NCBI GenBank assembly: GCA_020846635.1
Contig: JADLDO010000024.1
Coordinates: 124,001 to 188,000 of the forward strand
Origin: Caldilineaceae bacterium
GTDB taxonomy: Bacteria; Chloroflexota; Anaerolineae; Caldilineales; Caldilineaceae
Length of the DNA: 64,000 nt
Reading direction: 5' to 3'
Each line of letters starts with the position of its first letter. The first letter of the stretch is position 1. The notes under the pieces are model-generated. The model was not told the DNA's origin and did not search any database. It saw nothing but the letters and a program-made list of their open reading frames with translations. Made by a program: the position numbers and the translations under genes. Shown here one piece after another: positions 17,779 through 26,482 of this stretch.

Positions 17779-18999
17779 TCAACGGGCAGCCAGCAGCAGA
17801 TCCTGGCTCAAGGTTTGGTAGATGGATGCCGGGGCGACGGGGCCAAGCGCGGCGACGACAGGCGCAAACCCGCTGCGATCCCACCAGCGCACCGACGCGG
17901 GGAGGGGGCTGCGCTCGGGCCAGGGGCCGCTGACCAGCCCCAGCGCCGGCCAACCTGGCGGCAGCGCCTGGGCAGAGTCCGGGTCGCTGTAGGCGACCGC
18001 GACTTCCTCCTGGGCTTCGCTGGCCCAGACATGGAGCCACCGCTCACCGCAATAGAGGCCATAGAGTTCGGCCTGGTTGTGCAGCGCCATCCAGGTTTGC
18101 ACCAAGCGTACAAAGTTGGCTTCGATGGTAGTCATAGAAGCCGGACTTGTGTGCCATCGTTCCAGCAGCAAGAAGCCATCCAAGCGGCGGCAGAGCTGCC
18201 AATATTGCTCGTCCAGCGCATGGGCCAGCGCATCTTGGCGCACAAGCGCAGCCGTGGGCATGACATTCGGAACCATCGTTACGCGGGTTTCGATCCCCTG
18301 GAAGATTGTCTCCACTTCTGGCGCGGCCCATTGGTTGCCTGCATAGAAAAGTATGGGGCGGCTGCGCCACGGGATACGCCGCAAGGCCCCGGCCATCAAG
18401 CTGCTCAAAAGGTGCAGGGGGCGATGGGTTGTGATCGATTGCGTGTCATAGCCGCCCACGATCACCACTACGTCGGGACGCCGCTGGAGCATAGCATGGC
18501 TCAACTGCTCTACGTTGGTGTCCACAGTGAGAAAGCTCTGGCCGACCACTTGGGCAGCACTGCCCATAACCGCCAAGCGCGCGGCTTCAATGCTGTAGGT
18601 GGGGGTCAGCCCAGCAAGCCAGACCCGCAAGGGCGGGCGGGGGCTCAGGGTCAGCGCAAGCTGCGCGAGGGGCGGGTGACGGGTGGGGTCGCTGCTGGTG
18701 AGCAGGGGCATATGGTTGCGGTCATCCCACAGGCGGCGACCTAAACGGCTGCCTAACTGGCGGCAGAGGTTGGCGACCTGATCGCCCAGATGGCGCTCCC
18801 CCTGGCGCGGTCTGGTCATCCACGCCGCCAGCCGGTAGCCCCCGCCGATATTTTCGAGCAGGCAGGCGCGGCCATAGTGACCGTCAATCGCCAACGCCAA
18901 TAGGCTGCTGCTCTCGACGGTTAGGAGTGGCGGCTGGCTCAGGAAGTCAGGGCGCAGGGGTTCCGAGCGCAGTGGCCCAGAGAGAGGTGGCTGGCCCAT
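17779..18999 (-). CDS. MutL/GlmL-family (glutamate mutase L) ATPase-like protein, short form
   Basis: A 406-residue protein of the ASKHA-ATPase fold related to glutamate mutase L. Visible blocks: LAIDGHYGRACLLENIGGGYRLAA (phosphate-1 region), PLRVWLAGLTPTYSIEAA, RRPDVVVIVGGYDT (adenosine/phosphate-2-like glycines), ILFYAGNQWAA and VTMVPNVMP, all typical of the Chloroflexota proteins named glutamate mutase L. The usual form has two such domains; here one full copy is present. The opening DGHYGR lacks the DxGS/T expected for ATP hydrolysis, so it may be inactive. No cobalamin-dependent mutase gene is in the window. ATG 18999 overlaps the stop of the gene before it (TAATG), so translation is coupled. 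Role unknown. Confidence 0.6.
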   Translation of the reverse strand: MGQPPLSGPLRSEPLRPDFLSQPPLLTVESSSLLALAIDGHYGRACLLENIGGGYRLAAWMTRPRQGERHLGDQVANLCRQLGSRLGRRLWDDRNHMPLLTSSDPTRHPPLAQLALTLSPRPPLRVWLAGLTPTYSIEAARLAVMGSAAQVVGQSFLTVDTNVEQLSHAMLQRRPDVVVIVGGYDTQSITTHRPLHLLSSLMAGALRRIPWRSRPILFYAGNQWAAPEVETIFQGIETRVTMVPNVMPTAALVRQDALAHALDEQYWQLCRRLDGFLLLERWHTSPASMTTIEANFVRLVQTWMALHNQAELYGLYCGERWLHVWASEAQEEVAVAYSDPDSAQALPPGWPALGLVSGPWPERSPLPASVRWWDRSGFAPVVAALGPVAPASIYQTLSQDLLLAAR

Positions 19000-19754
19000 T
19001 ATGGCAGCCGTCCAGTCCACCACTGCCAAAAGGGCGTGGTACTCAACGCTGCGATGAAGGTATCCAGGCGCGCAATGAGCAAACTCAGGCGCGAGGCCAT
19101 GAGCCGCGCAAAGATAACGCCCGCTGCCAGCCAGAGCGCGCGCTGGCCGATCCAGAGCCAGCCATCGAGCAGGCGGCGAATGTAGACCGGCTGCTCGGCC
19201 AAATAGCGCACCGGGTCTACATAGAGATAGAGCAAGGTGGCAGTGGTGATCAGCAGTGTCAGCGCCCCTGCCAGAAAGATGGGCATAGAGACCGCGGGAT
19301 TGAAGGCTGTTTGCGCGGCGCGCCCAAATTGGGGCAGAAGCGTCCCCTGGAGCGCGCCAAAGAGACCGGCGCTTAGCCCCACAGCCAGGAGCAGCGCCAC
19401 AGGCAGTCGCCCTAGCCCATGCAGCGCTTGCCGCCACAGGGGAGGCGCGGTCGAACGCGCCGGGCGCACAGTGCGATCCAGCCCGGCAATGAGGAGGACC
19501 AGCCCCAGGATCAGCGGAACCCAGCGCAGTGGATCGCCTGTAGGGTCATTCAGCAGAGGGGTAATCAGGCGCGGGCGCAGGACATGCTGGATGGCAAGCA
19601 CCCCCATATAGCCCACGCTTGCGCCCACCAGAAGATGCTGCCCCAGGCGCGCGAGGGCATGATCACCAGCGATGCCGCTAAAGATGATGAGGGTCATGAG
19701 CAAGCTACCCCAAAAGCCCAGGGTCGCGAGTAGTTCGTTACTGGTATATTCCAT
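18999..19754 (-). CDS. Integral membrane protein of the MutL-like operon
   Basis: A 251-residue protein with about six or seven hydrophobic segments (for example FWGSLLMTLIIFSGIAG, LRWVPLILGLVLLIAGLD, VALLLAVGLSAGLFGALQG, MPIFLAGALTLLITTATLLYLY). It has no signature I recognise. Its stop codon overlaps the start of the MutL-like gene by one base, and it follows the zinc-ribbon gene by 32 bp. Tight coupling to a MutL-like partner suggests a joint complex at the membrane. This is inference from gene order only. Confidence 0.6.
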   Translation of the reverse strand: MEYTSNELLATLGFWGSLLMTLIIFSGIAGDHALARLGQHLLVGASVGYMGVLAIQHVLRPRLITPLLNDPTGDPLRWVPLILGLVLLIAGLDRTVRPARSTAPPLWRQALHGLGRLPVALLLAVGLSAGLFGALQGTLLPQFGRAAQTAFNPAVSMPIFLAGALTLLITTATLLYLYVDPVRYLAEQPVYIRRLLDGWLWIGQRALWLAAGVIFARLMASRLSLLIARLDTFIAALSTTPFWQWWTGRLP

Positions 19755-19786
19755 GCTGTGTACGATGCGCCGTTCAGTATGTAACT

Positions 19787-21166
19787 CTATGGCCCACTTT
19801 CGCGGCTGAGTAGGGCGGCGAGATTGCCCAGGGCAATGGCAGCAAGCAGGGCAAAATGGCCCCAGTTTTGCAGGACGATTTGGCGAAGCAGCGCGGGGCT
19901 ATTCTCCGGCGCAACAAAGGGATCGAGCAAGCGGCGATAGGCATAGGCCCCGTCAAAACCGCTGACCAGCCCGCTGAGTTGGCTGCTGTCCCAATAGGGA
20001 CGCAGGATAGGGTCTGCCCCGGCGGCTGTGACCGCGATGACAGGAGTATGCGCCAGCGCTTGCACCTGTTCCAACCAATGCTGCACATCCTCGGCTTGAG
20101 CGGCGGCAGCAACGACCAATGCCGGGTGTGTGACCAGGGCTTCGCGCTGCTCTGGCGACACGACCATGATGTTTTCTAAAAGACCCAGCGCAGGATCACG
20201 CGCCAAAAGGGGCAGCGATGCGGCTCCCCCTGGCAAATAGGCAAAGGTAATCGGCTGGCCCAGGTCTGCTGCCAGGGCCAGATTGCCGGAACCCTGGCTG
20301 GTACGCACTTGGGCGATCAGCCGCTCGGCACTGCCGATGCCACCGGGTGTTGTGGTAATCACAGCAAGGCGCGCGCGGCGCTGCAAGAGATGGCGCATAA
20401 CCGGCTGCATGGCGAGGTCGATCTCACCCGCAGTGGCGGGGTCATAGGCCCAATAGACCACAACCAGGGTATCGGGTGCCACGCCTTGAATCGTGAGATA
20501 GGCATCTTCGACACCTGACCAGCGATTCGGCTCGCCGACCGGCCCCGCCAGGAACAAGAGGGCAGGCAGCCCCACAGCCAGCCCCAACAGCGCAAAGATC
20601 CAGGGGACGCGCAGCGGGCGAGGGGGGCGCAGTGCCGGGCGTACCTGGTAGTTGACCAACGCGGGCTGCTCTGACATCAGCCCACGAATCAGGCGCAGTT
20701 GGTCGTTGCTTAACTCGTCCACGGTGGGCACAACCCGTGTAGGAGGCAGAGGCGCGTTGTCGGAGATGTTGGTGGCGATGCGAATGGGGGTGAGCAACCC
20801 CTGGATGGCTGTGATCAGCCTCCCACCCTCGCCCAAAGCGGCCTCCTCGTCCAAGTCTGTGTCGGGGTCCGCGCCCAGGTCAGCGTCAAGGCTTTCTTCG
20901 TCCCCGGCAAATTCGAGCCGCAGCCACGGTTGATCGGCAAAGGCGTCGCTTACGGGCGGCGCTGGCGGTGGCTGTTCGGGCTCCTCTCGTTCAGGTGGGG
21001 TGGCTGCGGAGAAGGAAGGTGGCGTGCTGGCGGGCGCGGTTTCCTCGCCAGCAGGTGGCTCTTGTGGGGGCGGCGATGAGTCGCGCAGTTCGGTGCCACA
21101 GCCGTTACAGAAATTGGAACCGGCGCGGTTGGCGGTACCACAGTGGGGACAACGCGTAATCGACAT
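19787..21166 (-). CDS. Zinc-ribbon protein with membrane-anchored sensor-like domain
   Basis: A 459-residue protein. Residues 6-24 form a zinc ribbon (CPHCG and CNGCG). A Pro/Glu/Ser-rich linker runs to about residue 80 and an acidic stretch to 115. A membrane segment (about 190-212, VPWIFALLGLAVGLPALLFLAG) is followed by an alpha/beta domain (about 220-420) with VAPDTLVVVYWAYDPATAGEIDLAM and RARLAVITTTPGGIGSAERL, then a C-terminal membrane segment. So the ribbon is inside and the alpha/beta domain outside. I do not recognise the outer domain; its DLAMQPVMRHLLQRRARLAVI pattern hints at a periplasmic-binding or von Willebrand-like fold, unproven. It is preceded by 5 bp and followed by 32 bp within the operon. 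Confidence 0.62.
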   Translation of the reverse strand: MSITRCPHCGTANRAGSNFCNGCGTELRDSSPPPQEPPAGEETAPASTPPSFSAATPPEREEPEQPPPAPPVSDAFADQPWLRLEFAGDEESLDADLGADPDTDLDEEAALGEGGRLITAIQGLLTPIRIATNISDNAPLPPTRVVPTVDELSNDQLRLIRGLMSEQPALVNYQVRPALRPPRPLRVPWIFALLGLAVGLPALLFLAGPVGEPNRWSGVEDAYLTIQGVAPDTLVVVYWAYDPATAGEIDLAMQPVMRHLLQRRARLAVITTTPGGIGSAERLIAQVRTSQGSGNLALAADLGQPITFAYLPGGAASLPLLARDPALGLLENIMVVSPEQREALVTHPALVVAAAAQAEDVQHWLEQVQALAHTPVIAVTAAGADPILRPYWDSSQLSGLVSGFDGAYAYRRLLDPFVAPENSPALLRQIVLQNWGHFALLAAIALGNLAALLSRESGP

Positions 21167-21171
21167 GATTC

Positions 21172-21798
21172 CTACCGGCTGGTCAGCAAGAAGCGAATGG
21201 CGACGATGACAAGGGCAAAGCTGCTGCCCAAGAGCGCGCCACGCAACGCTGACATGGCGGGAACATCGACCACCCAGCCAATCAAATTGGCAAAGGCTCT
21301 GGGCAGCAGGGCATTAGCAACGGGCATTTGCACAGCAAAGACAAGCAAGACACCCGCCAACAGCCAGACCCCTCCTGGGCGACCAATGCGTAAATAGCGA
21401 TAGGCGGCAGCGGCCATGAAAAAGGCCAAAAGCGCAAAGAGTGTGGCTTGACCGGGGGCGATGATGGCGTCGAAGAGTAACTCGACCAGCGGGCTGCGAA
21501 CGCCCGTTGTGCTAAAGAGTCCAGAAACCAGCACGACCGCCAACGCCACCACCAACAGCAAACTCTGCTGCCAGCCCGTACTGCCTGCCACCACGCGCCG
21601 CACATGCACCCATGCGACATTGATTGCCCCCAGGAGCAGGGCAAAGGCGCTGAGCAGCACTCCCCACTCGTAGACAAGGAGTGCGGCAGTTCGCAGCGGG
21701 GGAATCTCGACAAAGCGATCAATTCCCAAAAGTAGGAGTCCCCCGACCAGGATCAGGAGGGCAAAGAAGTTGGGGCGCAAGGTGCGAGCAGCAGACAT
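21172..21798 (-). CDS. Integral membrane protein of the MutL-like operon
   Basis: A 208-residue protein with about six membrane helices (FFALLILVGGLLLLGIDRF, LLSAFALLLGAINVAWVHV, SLLLVVALAVVLVSGLF, ATLFALLAFFMAAAAYRYL, GGVWLLAGVLLVFAVQM, SFALVIVAIRFLLTSR). No known family signature. It lies 10 bp after and 5 bp before its operon neighbours, so it is almost certainly co-transcribed. Function unknown. Confidence 0.6.
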   Translation of the reverse strand: MSAARTLRPNFFALLILVGGLLLLGIDRFVEIPPLRTAALLVYEWGVLLSAFALLLGAINVAWVHVRRVVAGSTGWQQSLLLVVALAVVLVSGLFSTTGVRSPLVELLFDAIIAPGQATLFALLAFFMAAAAYRYLRIGRPGGVWLLAGVLLVFAVQMPVANALLPRAFANLIGWVVDVPAMSALRGALLGSSFALVIVAIRFLLTSR

Positions 21799-21808
21799 GG
21801 CACTTGAG

Positions 21809-22408
21809 TTAGATTAAGAGCGCAGAAAGAATGAGACAAAAGGCCAGGATTATGACCCCCCACGTTGTCCAATCGGCAGTGGGGTCTGAAGGGACTGGTG
21901 TCATCGCCAATGGCGGGATCGGTTGCTCACCTACTTCGACAAAAGGCAGCATCTCCCAAGCGGTGGGCGCTCCCGGTTGCAGCCGGGGGGCAAAGTGTAT
22001 CCCTATCTCTTGCGCTGTGCCGGTATGGGCTCCTGGCGCAGCGTGCGGCTGTGAACCCGGCGCGGTGGTCAGGCTGCTCGTCAGCCAGGCAACCGCCAGA
22101 TAAGTGGCTTCGTCTGCCCCGGCGTAGATAAGGGTGGGCGGCGGCGCGAATGAGCTATGGCCGGCGGGCTGCGGAGGCAAAAGCAACCCCAGCCAGAGCG
22201 CGCTGCTGCCCCCCGCCACCAGCAAGGGCGTGGCAATATCGTTGCGCTGGATTGTGCTGTTTTGAAGCGCCAACAGGGTGGTTGCGCCGGTGATCATGTT
22301 GGAGGATGTGCCGCCTAAGAGTACAGCGGTTGCGCCTGTCTCCAGTTTGCTTTCAATTTCTGCTTGCCATGCCGCGGCAATATCGGCGGCAGATCGGTTC
22401 CAATACAT
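21809..22408 (-). CDS. C-terminally anchored protein of the MutL-like operon
   Basis: A 199-residue protein with an N-terminal part of Ala/Gly/Thr-rich segments (TGATAVLLGGTSSNMITGATTLLALQ), a Pro-rich middle and one C-terminal membrane segment (TTWGVIILAFCLILSALLI). There is no signal peptide, so the body would face the cytosol as a tail-anchored protein. No family recognised. It sits 5 bp after the first gene of the operon. Function unknown. Confidence 0.58.
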   Translation of the reverse strand: MYWNRSAADIAAAWQAEIESKLETGATAVLLGGTSSNMITGATTLLALQNSTIQRNDIATPLLVAGGSSALWLGLLLPPQPAGHSSFAPPPTLIYAGADEATYLAVAWLTSSLTTAPGSQPHAAPGAHTGTAQEIGIHFAPRLQPGAPTAWEMLPFVEVGEQPIPPLAMTPVPSDPTADWTTWGVIILAFCLILSALLI

Positions 22409-22413
22409 CGCGT

Positions 22414-22686
22414 TTATTTTGCCTCATTTGGCCGCATCAATGCAGCGGCGGGAAGGGTCGTTAGGCGTGCGGTCAAACGCTGTGTGCCATCGGGTGCGCT
22501 GAGCAGCGCGGCCCAATCGGTGACGCTTTCCCAACCCAGCAGCAAGCCTAAGGGGGCAAGCAGATAGAGCAGTTGGCCCGTTATAAAGGCGAGGGGACGA
22601 TGGCCCGCCAGCAGCAGCAGCGCCGGTGTGGTCAACTGGCGGCGATGCAGTGTATCTGTGAACGTTTCCAGTTCAGTTGGCATCAT
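22414..22686 (-). CDS. Small membrane protein, first gene of the MutL-like operon
   Basis: A 90-residue protein with one or two hydrophobic stretches (about residues 23-52, PALLLLAGHRPLAFITG and LLYLLAPLGLLLGW). Start ATGATG at 22686 follows a GGAGAA ribosome site. No family recognised. Because it begins the seven-gene run and its end lies 5 bp before the next start, it is likely real. Function unknown. Confidence 0.55.
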   Translation of the reverse strand: MMPTELETFTDTLHRRQLTTPALLLLAGHRPLAFITGQLLYLLAPLGLLLGWESVTDWAALLSAPDGTQRLTARLTTLPAAALMRPNEAK

Positions 22687-22742
22687 CTCGTTTGTTCTCC
22701 GGCTGCGATTCTCACTGGAATTTTACAGCAACGTTTGGGCTA

Positions 22743-22802
22743 AACCCTCCCGCGCCCAATGGGCTCCCGGGCCCAGAGGGCTCCCCAGCTTCCGGGAGGG
22801 TT
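22743..22802. repeat. GC-rich palindromic repeat between divergent operons
   Basis: Outer arms AACCCTCCCG (22743-22752) and CGGGAGGGTT (22793-22802) enclose smaller GGGC/GCCC hairpins. It belongs with the elements at 41579, 47621 and 51323 and shares the GCGCCCAA-GGGCTCCC core with 47621. It lies between two gene starts, so it is not a simple terminator. The rest of the 392-bp gap (22687-23078) holds a diverged 16-bp duplication and a -10 element and no credible gene. Confidence 0.7.
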
Positions 22803-22920
22803 ACACAAGGATAGGCTATGCGTGACCCAATACCGGCTATTGTACCATAGCCGCGTGATTGGTTGGATCGCAAGAGGAACCAACCGCGGCGAAGTGACGT
22901 ATTATTACTGATTATCACCA

Positions 22921-22952
22921 CGGAACAGCAACAGTGCGGAGCAACAACAGCG
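22921..22952. repeat. Diverged 16-bp tandem duplication
   Basis: CGGAACAGCAACAGTG is followed directly by CGGAGCAACAACAGCG, 13 of 16 positions alike, 36 bp before the -10 element of the DUF3048 gene. Confidence 0.6.
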
Positions 22953-22987
22953 CGAAAATTCGGTAGGTGACAGGGTGGGCATTGTGG

Positions 22988-22993
22988 TATACT
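22988..22993 (+). promoter_or_regulatory. Extended -10 element of the DUF3048 gene
   Basis: TGTGGTATACTAG with TATACT at 22988-22993, about 86 bp before the start. The element before pyk (8151) matches it over TGGTATACTAG. Confidence 0.5.
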
Positions 22994-23078
22994 AGCCGCG
23001 ATTTGCTCTATCACCCTGGCGGCGTGCTGCGCGCGCCGACACGGTTGCTTCTCAATCAGCGAAGGCACATTTTATACT

Positions 23079-24236
23079 ATGCATGGTGTACTTGTTCGTT
23101 CTGTCTCGATGCGGCTTCTGTTGTTTGTGCTCGTCTTGGTTGCCCTGACTGCCTGTGGCAGCACTGCCGCGGCTCCTACGGCGACCGCAACCAAGACCCC
23201 CGTTGAAGTCCAAGAAGTTGTTGAACCCACGGCAACCCCGGTGCCGCCTACCCCCACAGAAGTAGTCGTCGCCCTTGTTCCGACGGATACCCCCACACCT
23301 CTCCCTGGAAATATCGCCCCTTACTCTGGATTGCCCGCCGATAATCCCGAAAACTTAAAAAGGCGTCCTGTTCTGATCTGTATCAACAATGATTCGGTCG
23401 GTCGCTCTGCCCATTATGGACTGGGATTGGCGGATGTTGTCTATGAATACATTGTCGACGGCTTTACGCTGACCCGTATTACCGCCATCTACCAGGGGCA
23501 GTCGGCGGAGCGAGTAGGGCCGGTGCGCTCGGCGCGTATGCCCAATGTGTGGATCACCTATATGTATGATGGCATCCTGGCTTGTTCGGGTGGCAGCGAT
23601 GAAGTGCGCTACTTGCTCAAGAATGAGGTCGGCTTTCCCTATTTGGATGCCGATATTGATGATCTCACGCAGGATGGCCGTTATTTTTTCAGCATTGGCA
23701 GCGCCTATCAGACGCGTATGCAGGCCAGCACCGATGGTGTGCGCCGCTGGGAGGATGATCGAGGGCTGACCAAGGAGTGGAGTCGCCCCGGCTTCCAATT
23801 CAGCCAAGAGCCTCCCGCTAATGCTGTTGGCACTGCTACGTCGATCCAGATTAGCTATCCGGGCGGGAACGGTGTCGAATGGCGCTATGATCCTGGGCTG
23901 GGTGGGTATATTCGCTTCCAGGGAGGTGTCCAGCAGTTTGACCCGGCGCTGAACGGCCAACCTATCGTTGCCAAGAATGTCATTGTCCAGGCAGCCGTCC
24001 ATGAGTTGACAGATATTGTGGAAGATAGTTTGGGCACAAAAGGGGTCGATATTAAACTCTATGGTTTTGGCGATTTCCGTATCTTCCGCGATGGGCAAGT
24101 CTATGAAGGCACTTGGCGCGCAGACCCAGAGGGCCCACCGCGCTTCCTGGGGCCAGGTGAGGTCATTGTCCAGTTAAAGCCGGGCCAAAGCTGGATCCAG
24201 GTTGTACGCGAAATTGGTGAACTGACCTACCAATAG
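23079..24236 (+). CDS. DUF3048 (YerB-like) lipoprotein
   Basis: A 385-residue exported lipoprotein. A signal peptide ends in VALTACGS, with the lipid-attached Cys near residue 26. A Thr/Pro-rich linker (about 30-77) leads to the DUF3048 region: NIAPYSGLPA, RRPVLICINNDSVGRSAHYGLGLADVVYEYIVDGFTLTRITAIYQ, RVGPVRSARMPN and a C-terminal part ending in GPGEVIVQLKPGQSWIQVV. The family includes B. subtilis YerB; its activity is not known. Start ATG 23079 gives a long n-region; ATG 23109 gives a more usual signal peptide and may be correct. An extended -10 promoter lies at 22988. The family call is firm. Confidence 0.85.
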   Translation: MHGVLVRSVSMRLLLFVLVLVALTACGSTAAAPTATATKTPVEVQEVVEPTATPVPPTPTEVVVALVPTDTPTPLPGNIAPYSGLPADNPENLKRRPVLICINNDSVGRSAHYGLGLADVVYEYIVDGFTLTRITAIYQGQSAERVGPVRSARMPNVWITYMYDGILACSGGSDEVRYLLKNEVGFPYLDADIDDLTQDGRYFFSIGSAYQTRMQASTDGVRRWEDDRGLTKEWSRPGFQFSQEPPANAVGTATSIQISYPGGNGVEWRYDPGLGGYIRFQGGVQQFDPALNGQPIVAKNVIVQAAVHELTDIVEDSLGTKGVDIKLYGFGDFRIFRDGQVYEGTWRADPEGPPRFLGPGEVIVQLKPGQSWIQVVREIGELTYQ

Positions 24237-24249
24237 GCAGCCTTGAAGT

Positions 24250-24351
24250 ACACAGGCAGTAGCACACAGGCAGTATACAGAGAATAGAAGATTGTGCGAT
24301 GTTCGATTTTGTGCGATGCTAACGCATGAAATTATGGTCGAAATTATGGTC
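24250..24351. repeat. Three pairs of short direct repeats before the LysM gene
   Basis: ACACAGGCAGTA twice (24250-24261, 24264-24275), TTGTGCGATG twice (24292-24301, 24309-24318) and GAAATTATGGTC twice head to tail (24328-24339, 24340-24351), all inside the 161-bp gap between the DUF3048 and LysM genes. Confidence 0.85.
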
Positions 24352-24397
24352 GGGGAACCTTTATCCAAAGACCCTTTACAGACAAAGAGGAGGGACG

Positions 24398-26368
24398 ATG
24401 AACCGACAGTTCGCAAAAAAGATGATGATCCGCAGCTACGGATGGCAGCTTGCGCTCGTGGTGGCGATGATCTTGAGCGCTGGATTGTGGCTGGCAACCG
24501 GCGCGCGGGCGCAGGCCCAGACTGGATACGACTACACCGTCCTTGAGGGGGATTCCTGGGACACGGTTGCCTCGCGCACTGGTGTCTCGGTCGAGGAACT
24601 CCAGGCAGCGAATCCTGAGGCGGTGCGCGATACCGGCTGGCTGCTGGTGGGCGAAACGTTGGTGATCCCCGTGGTCAGCAGCCCCAGCCCCGCACCCACG
24701 CCGCGCATCCATACGGTACAGTCAGGTGAATCATGGAGCGGTATTGCCCAGCGCTACGGCATCCCAACATCGCTGCTGCGCGCGGCGAATCCTGCATCGG
24801 TACGTACGGGCAATATCCTCTATCGGGGCGAGGAACTGATTATCCCACCGGCGGGCAGCAGCATTCAACCAACCGCGACCAGCCCCGCACCTACCGCAAC
24901 CGCAACGGCGACTGCTGAGATCGAGGCCAGTGTGACGGCAACGATGACGGAGGAATCCGAAGAAGCGAGCGCCACTGAGACGGTGACCCCTGAAGCGGAA
25001 GTGAGCAGTCAGGAGACGATCACCGCAACAGAAACCGTCACCGCCACGGAGACTGCTACCGAAACCGCTACCGAGACTGAGGTCGTGACCAGCACCGAGT
25101 CAATGACAGAGACTTCACCATTGACGGAGAGTGCATCACTCACCGAGACTGGGGAAATCACCGCGGGCGAGGAGATGACCGCGGGCAGCGGTATTACAAC
25201 GACCGGCGTGATGACGGATGGCCTGTCGATGGAACCTGCATTTGATCTCCCTGAGTGTCCAGAACGGTTTGCGGACTACGCCGAGGTGATGACCGACCTT
25301 ATTAACAGCGCTGATCCGGGGCCGGAGGCAGTGGTGGCCTTCCTCTCCGCCTGTGACGCCCTGGTAGATGATGGGGTAGAGATGGCCGATCTGACAGGTG
25401 ACGGCAGCGATGAACTGGTGGTTGTCTATCAGAATCCTAGCGCTGAACTGATTTTTGTCGAAGGCGATCTGGTGATCTTCAACAGTGCCGGCGCAAATGG
25501 TGACGGTGGCTATACGCTCGGCTACCGGGCGCGGGCAGCGGGTGAAGTGCGCTTGTTGACCGTTGGTGATCTCAACCTGGACGAATTGCCTGATGTCGTT
25601 TGGGTGGATACAACCTGCGGTGCGAGTACCTGTTTTGATACCGTGAATGTCCGCAGTTGGGATGGCACCACATGGGCCGATTGGACCGACGGCACGATTA
25701 CGATGGCCTATGCCGAGATCAATCTCAGCGACACATCCGAAGCGGGGATGGGCGAGGAGATTGAGTTGGAAGGGGGCATCTATGGCAGCGTAGGCGCCGG
25801 GCCACAGCGCAGCCGTACAGAAGTCTGGGCCAGCGTGGAAGGCGGCCCCTATAGCTTGCTTGAGAAATCCTATAGTGCAACCGAGTGTCTCTACCATACC
25901 GTACTCGATGCCAACCGAGCCTTCCTGGAGGCCCCGCAAAATGGCTTTGAGGCGGCGACGGCCCTCTATACGCAAGCGGCAGAAGATGAGGGGCTGATCA
26001 AGTGCTGGGTTCGTAATGAAGAACTGACCGAGCTACGCAGCTTTAGCCTGTTCCGTCTGGCCCTGATTGCGGGCTATAGCGGCGATAGCGCCGGAGCCGC
26101 AGCGCAGATCGCTAGCCTAAGCGCCGAGTATCCTGGCAGTGTCTATGATGAGGTCGGCCAACGATGGCTGGAAAGTTTCGAGAGCAGTGGGGATGCGGCG
26201 TCGGCCTGTGAGGATGTCACGCTCTTTGCCGAGGAAGATAGCGCGGCCTGGGAGATGCTGGCTGACTATGGCTATACCAATCCATCCTTTGAGGCCGTAG
26301 ATGTCTGCCCGATCTTGGATCTGAGCAGCGGGGCCACAGAGGGCGAGACTGAAGAGGGTACTGAGTAG
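24398..26368 (+). CDS. Exported protein with two LysM domains and a Thr/Glu-rich linker
   Basis: A 656-residue exported protein. Signal peptide (residues 1-41) ends in GARAQAQ. LysM1 (about 45-90, DYTVLEGDSWDTVASRTGVSVEELQAAN) and LysM2 (about 105-150, HTVQSGESWSGIAQRYGIPTSLLRAAN) bind glycan. A Thr/Glu/Ser-rich linker (about 155-300) with many TET/ATE units follows. The C-terminal part (about 305-650) has LTGDGSDELVVVYQNP and GDLNLDELPDVVWVD, calcium-loop patterns of FG-GAP/VCBS-like repeats, and later helical repeats. It probably sits on the peptidoglycan or envelope glycans. AGGAGGGA just before ATG 24398 fixes the start, although the frame opens earlier. A terminator follows at 26483. Confidence 0.8.
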   Translation: MNRQFAKKMMIRSYGWQLALVVAMILSAGLWLATGARAQAQTGYDYTVLEGDSWDTVASRTGVSVEELQAANPEAVRDTGWLLVGETLVIPVVSSPSPAPTPRIHTVQSGESWSGIAQRYGIPTSLLRAANPASVRTGNILYRGEELIIPPAGSSIQPTATSPAPTATATATAEIEASVTATMTEESEEASATETVTPEAEVSSQETITATETVTATETATETATETEVVTSTESMTETSPLTESASLTETGEITAGEEMTAGSGITTTGVMTDGLSMEPAFDLPECPERFADYAEVMTDLINSADPGPEAVVAFLSACDALVDDGVEMADLTGDGSDELVVVYQNPSAELIFVEGDLVIFNSAGANGDGGYTLGYRARAAGEVRLLTVGDLNLDELPDVVWVDTTCGASTCFDTVNVRSWDGTTWADWTDGTITMAYAEINLSDTSEAGMGEEIELEGGIYGSVGAGPQRSRTEVWASVEGGPYSLLEKSYSATECLYHTVLDANRAFLEAPQNGFEAATALYTQAAEDEGLIKCWVRNEELTELRSFSLFRLALIAGYSGDSAGAAAQIASLSAEYPGSVYDEVGQRWLESFESSGDAASACEDVTLFAEEDSAAWEMLADYGYTNPSFEAVDVCPILDLSSGATEGETEEGTE

Positions 26369-26389
26369 GGAGCAGAAACCCCACCCCAT

Positions 26390-26475
26390 CCCTCCCCAAC
26401 TTGGGGAGGGAGCCGGATCGTCATCTACGAAATCACTGTTCCTTCCCCAGTTTGGGGAGGGTTAGGGAGAGGTTC
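26390..26475. repeat. Composite CCCTCCCC palindromic repeat
   Basis: Two hairpins, CCCTCCCCAA/TTGGGGAGGG (26390-26410) and CCTTCCCCA/TGGGGAGGG (26441-26461), with an outer CCATCCCTCCCC against GGGGAGGGTTAGGG. Such paired elements are common as dispersed MITE-like repeats in cyanobacteria and Chloroflexota. It separates the convergent LysM and glycosyltransferase genes. Confidence 0.65.
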
Positions 26476-26482
26476 TTTTCCG

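Noticed and set aside
17764..18744. Long open frame on the plus strand (326 codons)
   Set aside because: It lies opposite the MutL-like gene, which has recognisable family motifs; the plus-strand product is Gln/Gly/Arg-rich with no family likeness, as expected for the shadow of a GC-rich gene.
22712..23068. 118-codon open frame on the minus strand
   Set aside because: It covers a palindromic repeat and a promoter element, lacks a ribosome site, and the product is Cys/Arg/Pro-rich without resemblance to any family.
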